The notes beneath the pieces are model-generated. The model made no database searches and had not been told where the DNA came from. It was given only the letters and a program-made list of their open reading frames with translations. Below are positions 59,105-64,000 of a DNA stretch of 64,000 nucleotides, in pieces (within the stretch, counting starts at the first letter, position 1; every line of letters begins with the position of its first letter). The stretch is from Streptomyces acidiscabies (GTDB lineage Bacteria > Actinomycetota > Actinomycetes > Streptomycetales > Streptomycetaceae). Location of the stretch: contig NZ_JAGJBY010000002.1 in NCBI RefSeq assembly GCF_020010905.1, positions 3,038,001-3,102,000 on the forward strand, in the 5' to 3' direction. The position numbers and the translations under genes are program-made.

Positions 59105-60051
59105 TCCGGTCCGTGGAACCGTCACCGAACGTGTCCGCGCCGGTACTCGCCGCCTACAGCTACTGCGAGGCCGTCACCGGCACACAGGCCCGCAACTTCG
59201 CTTACGGCATCCGGCTGCTGCCCACATCCAAGAGACGCGCGATGTCCGCGCTGTACGCGTTCTCCCGACGCGTCGACGACATCGGCGACGGCGACCTGAA
59301 ACCCGAGGTGAAACGCACCCGTCTCGACGAGACCCGCGTCCTGCTCGCGCGGGTGCGCCAGGGCGACGTCGCCGAGGACGACACCGACCCCGTCGCGGTC
59401 GCCCTCACCCACGCCTCCCACGTCTACCCGGTGCCGCTCGGCGGGCTCGACGAGCTGATCGACGGCGTCGAGATGGACCTGCGCGGCGAGACCTACGAGA
59501 CCTGGGACGACCTCAAGACGTACTGCAAGTGCGTCGCCGGAGCCATCGGCCGGCTCTCCATCGGCGTCTTCGGCACCCGCCCCGGCGCGCGCGGCGTCGA
59601 ACGGGCCCCCGAGTACGCCGACACCCTCGGCCTCGCCCTCCAGCTCACCAACATCCTGCGCGACGTCCGCGAGGACGCCGAAGGCGGCCGTACCTACCTC
59701 CCCGCCGACGACCTCGCCAAGTTCGGCTGCGCGGCCGGCTTCGCCGCCCCGACGCCCCCGCCGGGCTCCGACTTTGCGGGCCTCATCCACTTCGAGGTAC
59801 GGCGCGCCCGCGCGCTGTTCGCCGAGGGCTACCGCCTGCTGCCGATGCTGGACCGGCGCAGCGGTGCGTGCGTGGCCGCGATGGCCGGGATCTACCGGCG
59901 CCTGCTCGACCGCATCGAACGCGACCCCGAGGCCGTCCTGCGCGGCCGGGTCTCGCTGCCCGGCCACGAGAAGGCGTACGTCGCCGCGCGCGGCCTGTCC
60001 GGACTCGACGCCCGGCACATCTCCCGACAGACCGTCAGGAGGAACCCCTGA
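59101..60051 (+). CDS. hpnD: HpnD: presqualene diphosphate synthase
   Basis: The 316-residue head-to-head prenyl synthase joins two farnesyl diphosphates to presqualene diphosphate. It has Asp-rich motifs FSRRVDDIGDGD and ILRDVREDAEGGRTYLP and the RNFAYGIRLLP segment of squalene/phytoene synthases. A phytoene synthase reading is unlikely because hpnC and hpnE flank it. GTG at 59101 overlaps the hpnC stop. An AGGAGG just before its own stop serves the next small ORF. Confidence 0.92.
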   Translation: MIRSVEPSPNVSAPVLAAYSYCEAVTGTQARNFAYGIRLLPTSKRRAMSALYAFSRRVDDIGDGDLKPEVKRTRLDETRVLLARVRQGDVAEDDTDPVAVALTHASHVYPVPLGGLDELIDGVEMDLRGETYETWDDLKTYCKCVAGAIGRLSIGVFGTRPGARGVERAPEYADTLGLALQLTNILRDVREDAEGGRTYLPADDLAKFGCAAGFAAPTPPPGSDFAGLIHFEVRRARALFAEGYRLLPMLDRRSGACVAAMAGIYRRLLDRIERDPEAVLRGRVSLPGHEKAYVAARGLSGLDARHISRQTVRRNP

Positions 60052-60176
60052 TGGGCTCACACGCCCCACGGGCACCTCGGGCAACCTCCGGCCCCGGCGC
60101 GGCGTCCCTGTCTGCGACAGCCCCCGGTGCACAGTTCATCCACCACCGCGGGGGATCAGGAAAGGGCGCACGATGA
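60051..60176 (+). CDS. Small ORF between hpnD and hpnE (DUF6380-like, 41 residues)
   Basis: The ATG at 60051 overlaps the hpnD stop by 1 nt (TGATG) and has a perfect AGGAGG at 60037-60042. The stop overlaps the hpnE ATG by 4 bp. The 41-residue product is basic, with GPGAASLSATAPGAQFIHH in the middle, and resembles (from memory) the small DUF6380 proteins of Streptomyces. No membrane helix is predicted. It may bind a partner in the squalene enzymes or simply couple translation. It is too short for most gene finders. Confidence 0.65.
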   Translation: MGSHAPRAPRATSGPGAASLSATAPGAQFIHHRGGSGKGAR

Positions 60177-61564
60177 CCGACGAGAGCACCGGCCGTTCAG
60201 CCGTCGTCGTCGGCGGCGGCCTCGCCGGGGTCACCGCGGCGCTCGGCCTCGCGGACGCGGGCGTGGAGGTCACCCTCCTGGAAGGCCGGCCACGCCTCGG
60301 CGGCCTCGCGTTCTCCTTCCAGCGCGGCGAGTTGAGCGTCGACAACGGCCAGCACGTCTACCTGCGCTGCTGCACGGCCTACCGCTGGTTCCTGGAGCGC
60401 ATCGGCGGCGCCGCACTCGCCCCGCTCCAGCCCCGGCTGGACGTACCGGTCGTCGACGTCGCCAGACCCGAGGGACGGCGCCTGGGCCGGCTCAGGCGGG
60501 ACGCCCTGCCGGTGCCGCTGCATCTCGGGCGCAGCCTCGCCACGTACCCGCATCTCTCGCTCGCCGAGCGCGCCAAGGTGGGCCGCGCCGCGCTCGCGCT
60601 GAAGGGGCTCGACCTCGCCGATCCGGCGCTGGACGACCAGGACTTCGGCGGCTGGCTGGCCGCGCACGGCCAGTCCGCGCGGACCGTCGAGGCCCTGTGG
60701 GACCTGGTCGGGGTCGCCACCCTCAACGCGGTCGCGGCAGACGCCTCGCTGGGGCTCGCCGCGATGGTGTTCAAGACCGGTCTGCTGTCCGACCCGGGCG
60801 CCGCCGACATCGGCTGGGCCCATGTACCGCTGGGCGAACTGCACGACCGGCTGGCCCGCAAGGCGCTCGACTCCGCGGGCGTGAACATCGAGGTCCGAAC
60901 ACGCGTCACCTCCATCTCCCGCCAGGACAACGGCCGGTGGACCGTGGAAGTTCCCGGCCGCACCATCGAGACGGACGCGGTCGTCCTCGCCGTACCCCAG
61001 CGCGAGGCGTACGACCTCCTGCCGGACGGCGCGCTCGACGCCCCCGAGCGGCTGCTGGAGATCGGCACCGCGCCGATCCTGAACGTGCACGTGATCTACG
61101 ACCGGCCGGTCATGAACGTCCCCTTCCTCGCCGCGCTCGGCACCCCCGTGCAGTGGGTCTTCGACCGCACCGCCGCCTCCGGGCTCACCGAGGGCCAGTA
61201 CCTGGCGCTGTCCCAGTCGGCCGCGCAGGACGAGATCGACGCGCCCGTGGCGACGCTCCGCGAGCGCTACCTCCCCGAGCTGGAGAAGCTGCTGCCGAAG
61301 GCGCGCGGCGCCGCCGTACGCGACTTCTTCGTCACCCGCGAGAAGACCGCGACCTTCGCCCCCGCCCCCGGCGTCGGGCGGCTGCGTCCCGGCGCCCGCA
61401 CGAAAGCACCCGGCCTCTACCTGGCCGGCGCGTGGACCGCCACCGGGTGGCCCGCGACCATGGAGAGCGCGGTCCGCAGCGGTACGAACGCGGCGGACGC
61501 CGCGCTCGGCGCGCTCGGCCGCCCACGACCCTCCCGGCTCTTCGCATCTGAGGAGGCCGCCTGA
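60173..61564 (+). CDS. hpnE: HpnE: hydroxysqualene dehydroxylase (FAD-dependent)
   Basis: The 463-residue flavin-dependent amine-oxidase-fold protein has the N-terminal dinucleotide motif VVVGGGLAGVTAALGLADAG, then LLEGRPRLGGLAFSF and DNGQHVYLRCCTAY. The C-terminal FAD-binding segment is LYLAGAWTATGWPATMESAVRSG. It reduces hydroxysqualene to squalene. ATG at 60173 overlaps the small ORF stop; its stop overlaps the polyprenyl synthase ATG by 1 nt. Confidence 0.92.
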   Translation: MTDESTGRSAVVVGGGLAGVTAALGLADAGVEVTLLEGRPRLGGLAFSFQRGELSVDNGQHVYLRCCTAYRWFLERIGGAALAPLQPRLDVPVVDVARPEGRRLGRLRRDALPVPLHLGRSLATYPHLSLAERAKVGRAALALKGLDLADPALDDQDFGGWLAAHGQSARTVEALWDLVGVATLNAVAADASLGLAAMVFKTGLLSDPGAADIGWAHVPLGELHDRLARKALDSAGVNIEVRTRVTSISRQDNGRWTVEVPGRTIETDAVVLAVPQREAYDLLPDGALDAPERLLEIGTAPILNVHVIYDRPVMNVPFLAALGTPVQWVFDRTAASGLTEGQYLALSQSAAQDEIDAPVATLRERYLPELEKLLPKARGAAVRDFFVTREKTATFAPAPGVGRLRPGARTKAPGLYLAGAWTATGWPATMESAVRSGTNAADAALGALGRPRPSRLFASEEAA

Positions 61565-62739
61565 TGCTCCGCCAGCACAGCACGGCAGGTTCCCGCACCT
61601 CCGGTACCGCGGCCCCCGATCACGCCGCGCACGCCGCGCACACCGCGACAAGAGGAGAAACTGTGCCCACTGTGCCCCCGGCTACGCCGGCCGCCGCTCG
61701 AAGGACCGCGGTGGACGTGGCCGCGCTCCTGGAGCGCGGACGCACCCTGGCCAGCCCGGTGCTGCGGGCCGCCGTGAGCCGGCTCGCACCCCCCATGGAC
61801 ACGGTCGCGGCCTACCACTTCGGCTGGATCGACGCCCTGGGCAACCCCACCGAGGGCGACGGCGGCAAGGCCGTACGCCCCGCGCTCGCCGTGCTCTCCG
61901 CCGAGGTCACCGGCGCCGACCCGGCCGTCGGCGTACCCGGCGCGGTCGCCGTCGAGCTGGTGCACAACTTCTCCCTCCTGCACGACGACCTGATGGACGG
62001 CGACGAGCAGCGCCGCCACCGCGACACCGTCTGGAAGGTGCACGGCCCCGCCCAGGCGATCCTCGTCGGCGACGCCCTGTTCGCGCTCGCCTACGAGGTC
62101 CTCCTGGAGCCCGGCACCGCCGGCGCCGGCCGCGCCGCACGCCGGCTCACCGCCGCGACCCGCGCCCTCATCGACGGGCAGGCCCAGGACATCTCCTACG
62201 AGCACCGCGACCGCGTCAGCGTCGAGGAGTGCCTGGAGATGGAGGGCAACAAGACCGGCGCCCTCCTCGCCTGCGCCTCCTCCGTCGGGGCCGTCCTCGG
62301 CGGGGCGGGCGAGAAGGACGCCGACACCCTGGAGAAGTACGGCTACCACCTGGGCCTCGCCTTCCAGGCCGTCGACGACCTCCTCGGCATCTGGGGCGAC
62401 CCGGACGCGACCGGCAAGCAGACCTGGTCCGACCTGCGCCAGCGCAAGAAGTCCCTGCCCGTCGTCGCCGCCCTCGCGGCCGGTGGCAGCGCCTCCGACC
62501 GGCTCGGCGACCTGCTCGCCGCCGATGCGAAGAGCACCGACTTCGCGAACTTCTCCGAGGAGGAGTTCGCGGCCCGCGCCGCCCTCATCGAGGAGGCGGG
62601 CGGCCGGGAGTGGACGGCCGCGGAAGCGCGCCGCCAGCACACCATCGCCATCGAAGCCCTCGGCGACGTGGACATGCCCGAGCAGGTACGGGAGAAGTTC
62701 ACGGCGCTCGCCGACTTCGTCGTCGTACGAAAGAGATGA
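61564..62739 (+). CDS. Polyprenyl (farnesyl-type) diphosphate synthase
   Basis: The chain-elongating prenyl transferase of 391 residues has a first Asp-rich motif in LLHDDLMDGD and a second in FQAVDDLLGIWGD. GGKAVRPALAVLSAEV carries the diphosphate-binding GGKxxRP. In this operon it most likely makes farnesyl diphosphate for squalene. Two starts are plausible: ATG at 61564 with AGGAGG 7 nt upstream, coupled to hpnE; or GTG at 61663 with AGAGGAGAA upstream, which removes a low-complexity N-terminal segment. Confidence 0.92.
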   Translation: MLRQHSTAGSRTSGTAAPDHAAHAAHTATRGETVPTVPPATPAAARRTAVDVAALLERGRTLASPVLRAAVSRLAPPMDTVAAYHFGWIDALGNPTEGDGGKAVRPALAVLSAEVTGADPAVGVPGAVAVELVHNFSLLHDDLMDGDEQRRHRDTVWKVHGPAQAILVGDALFALAYEVLLEPGTAGAGRAARRLTAATRALIDGQAQDISYEHRDRVSVEECLEMEGNKTGALLACASSVGAVLGGAGEKDADTLEKYGYHLGLAFQAVDDLLGIWGDPDATGKQTWSDLRQRKKSLPVVAALAAGGSASDRLGDLLAADAKSTDFANFSEEEFAARAALIEEAGGREWTAAEARRQHTIAIEALGDVDMPEQVREKFTALADFVVVRKR

Positions 62740-62772
62740 TCACTATCGGTCGAATAGCCCTCGCGTAGTCGC

Positions 62773-62808
62773 CGGCCGGTGCCGCGAGGAGAACGGAAGC
62801 ACCGGCCG
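62773..62808 (+). promoter_or_regulatory. Hairpin between polyprenyl synthase and shc
   Basis: CGGCCGGTGC (62773-62782) and GCACCGGCCG (62799-62808) form a perfect 10 bp stem around a 16 nt loop that contains GAGGAG, inside the 122 bp gap of the operon. It might control shc expression or RNA processing. Confidence 0.5.
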
Positions 62809-62861
62809 ACGGCGGACCCACAGCAGCACGACTTCGCACGACTGCACTGATAGGGGAAGCC

Positions 62862-64000
62862 ATGACAGCGACGACCGACGGAAGCACCGGTGCGGCACTC
62901 CCGCACCGCGCTGCCTCGGCCAGCGAAACCGACATCACGATCCCCGTGGCGGCCGGGGTACAAGAAGCCGCCGAGCGCGCGATGCGCCGCGCCACCGACC
63001 ACCTGCTCGCCCACCAGGACGCGCAGGGCTGGTGGAAGGGCGACCTGGAGACCAACGTCACCATGGACGCCGAGGACCTGCTCCTGCGGCAGTTCCTCGG
63101 CATCCGCGACGAGAGGACCACCCAGGCCTCCGCCCTCTTCGTGCGCGGCGAACAGCGCGAGGACGGCACCTGGGCCACCTTCTACGGCGGCCCCGCCGAC
63201 CTCTCCGCGACCATCGAGGCGTACGTCGCCCTGCGGCTCGCCGGGGACGACCCCGGGGCGCCGCACATGGCGAAGGCGTCCGCCTGGATCCGTGCGCAGG
63301 GCGGCCTCGCCTCCGCCCGCGTCTTCACCCGGATCTGGCTCGCCCTGTTCGGCTGGTGGAAGTGGGAGGACCTGCCCGAACTCCCGCCGGAACTCATCTA
63401 CTTCCCGCGCTGGTTCCCGCTGTCGATCTACAACTTCGGCTGCTGGGCCCGGCAGACCATCGTCCCGCTGACCGTGGTCTCCGCGAAGCGCCCGGTGCGC
63501 CCGGCGCCCTTCCCGCTGGACGAGCTGCACACCGACCCCTCGGTGCCCAACCCGCCCAAACCCCTCGCCCCGCTGGCGAGTTGGGACGGGCTGTTCCAGC
63601 GGCTCGACAAAGTCGTGCGCGGCTACCGGCCGTTCGCGGTGCGCAGGCTCAGGCGTTCCGCGCTGAACTCCGCCGCCCGCTGGATCGTCGAGCGGCAGGA
63701 GAACGACGGCTGCTGGGGCGGCATCCAGCCGCCCGCCGTGTACTCCGTGATCGCCCTCCACCTGCTCGGCTACGACCTCGAACACCCCGTCATGCGCGCC
63801 GGGCTGGAGTCGCTGGATCGTTACGCCGTGTGGCGCGAGGACGGCGCCCGGATGATCGAGGCGTGCCAGTCGCCGGTGTGGGACACGTGCCTGGCGACCA
63901 TCGCGCTCGCCGACGCCGGAGTGCCCGCCGATCACCCGCAGTTGGTGAAGGCCGCCGACTGGATGCTCGGCGAGCAGATCGTGCGGCCCGGCGACTGGTC
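62862..64000 (+). CDS. shc: Squalene-hopene cyclase, N-terminal 379 residues (cut by window edge)
   Basis: This is the N-terminal part of the membrane-associated triterpene cyclase that turns squalene into hopene. Visible features are QW repeats (QDAQGWWKGDLE, QREDGTWATFYG, QENDGCWGG) of the alpha6-alpha6 barrel and the family segment ELIYFPRWFPLSIYNFGCWARQT. The catalytic DxDD motif is expected about 30 residues past the right edge and cannot be seen. ATG at 62862 follows GGGGAAG. It is the downstream partner of hpnCDE and the polyprenyl synthase. Confidence 0.95.
   Translation, partial: MTATTDGSTGAALPHRAASASETDITIPVAAGVQEAAERAMRRATDHLLAHQDAQGWWKGDLETNVTMDAEDLLLRQFLGIRDERTTQASALFVRGEQREDGTWATFYGGPADLSATIEAYVALRLAGDDPGAPHMAKASAWIRAQGGLASARVFTRIWLALFGWWKWEDLPELPPELIYFPRWFPLSIYNFGCWARQTIVPLTVVSAKRPVRPAPFPLDELHTDPSVPNPPKPLAPLASWDGLFQRLDKVVRGYRPFAVRRLRRSALNSAARWIVERQENDGCWGGIQPPAVYSVIALHLLGYDLEHPVMRAGLESLDRYAVWREDGARMIEACQSPVWDTCLATIALADAGVPADHPQLVKAADWMLGEQIVRPGDW

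Noticed and set aside
59101..60051. Phytoene synthase (carotenoid pathway)
   Set aside because: The flanking hpnC, hpnE and shc genes point to presqualene diphosphate synthesis; no crtI-type desaturase is present.
1..64000. tRNA, rRNA, riboswitch or origin sequences
   Set aside because: Reading both strands I found no cloverleaf-like sequence with CCA-end context, no rRNA-like conserved blocks and no DnaA-box cluster. Covariance-model searches would be needed for weak cases.

Overview
The window is very GC-rich and actinobacterial, almost certainly Streptomyces. Evidence: near-saturated G/C at third codon positions, GTG and TTG starts, tight 1-4 bp gene overlaps, many TANNNT -10 boxes 6-9 nt before start codons, and Streptomyces marker families (WhiB-like protein, SsgA-like sporulation protein, two-domain small laccase, hopanoid genes, DUF5941, DUF2510). 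From memory the gene order resembles the right-arm segment of the S. coelicolor chromosome from the pca operon to the hopanoid cluster (about SCO6697 to SCO6764). I saw no rRNA, tRNA, CRISPR array, phage or complete IS.

Layout. 1-4.1 kb: a partial DUF2510 membrane protein and a large AAA/TPR protein that looks like a LuxR-type LAL regulator without its HTH, then a repeat-filled gap. 4.1-11.3 kb: a complete protocatechuate (beta-ketoadipate) operon pcaIJFHGBL with its divergent MarR repressor pcaV. 11.3-14.5 kb: a DUF3048 lipoprotein and a divergent DNA ligase / LigD-type polymerase pair. 14.5-21.7 kb: a secreted redox cluster (cupredoxin-DUF1080 protein, ThuA-PQQ sugar dehydrogenase, small laccase, LacI regulator). 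21.7-30.9 kb: minisatellites, VOC protein, WhiB-like protein, acyl-ACP desaturase, DDAH, ABC-F protein, SsgD-like protein, BNR-repeat protein, endonuclease V and small proteins. 30.9-40.9 kb: an enoyl-reductase-like protein, a CaiB-thiolase-FadB beta-oxidation operon, a PfkB kinase preceded by a macro-domain remnant, a secreted X-Pro peptidase and a D-amino-acid oxidase. 41-50.4 kb: a second ABC-F protein, Tex, a GlxA-type regulator broken by a 166 bp MITE, a DJ-1 protein, enoyl-CoA hydratase, anti-sigma-type ATPase, Idi and a CDF metal exporter. 50.8-57.9 kb: a seven-gene, tightly overlapping operon that looks like a cell-surface glycopolymer pathway (two CDP-alcohol phosphotransferases, LicC-like cytidylyltransferase, glycerol-1-phosphate-dehydrogenase-like enzyme, glycosyltransferase, TagGH-type ABC exporter). 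58.1-64 kb: the start of the hopanoid operon (hpnC, hpnD, a 41-codon ORF, hpnE, polyprenyl synthase, shc cut by the window edge).

How the genes may work together: the pca operon consumes protocatechuate, a lignin-derived aromatic, and lies beside secreted copper and PQQ oxidases, which suggests a plant-matter oxidation region. Idi, the polyprenyl synthase and hpnCDE-shc form an isoprenoid branch to membrane hopanoids, next to the putative wall-polymer operon, so the right end is envelope-directed. The least explained system is the 50.8-57.9 kb operon. Other notable points are the MITE-truncated regulator, a reverse-strand coding-like insert inside the LacI gene, and three same-orientation copies of a 30 bp repeat that each sit in a zone of changed wobble-base use.
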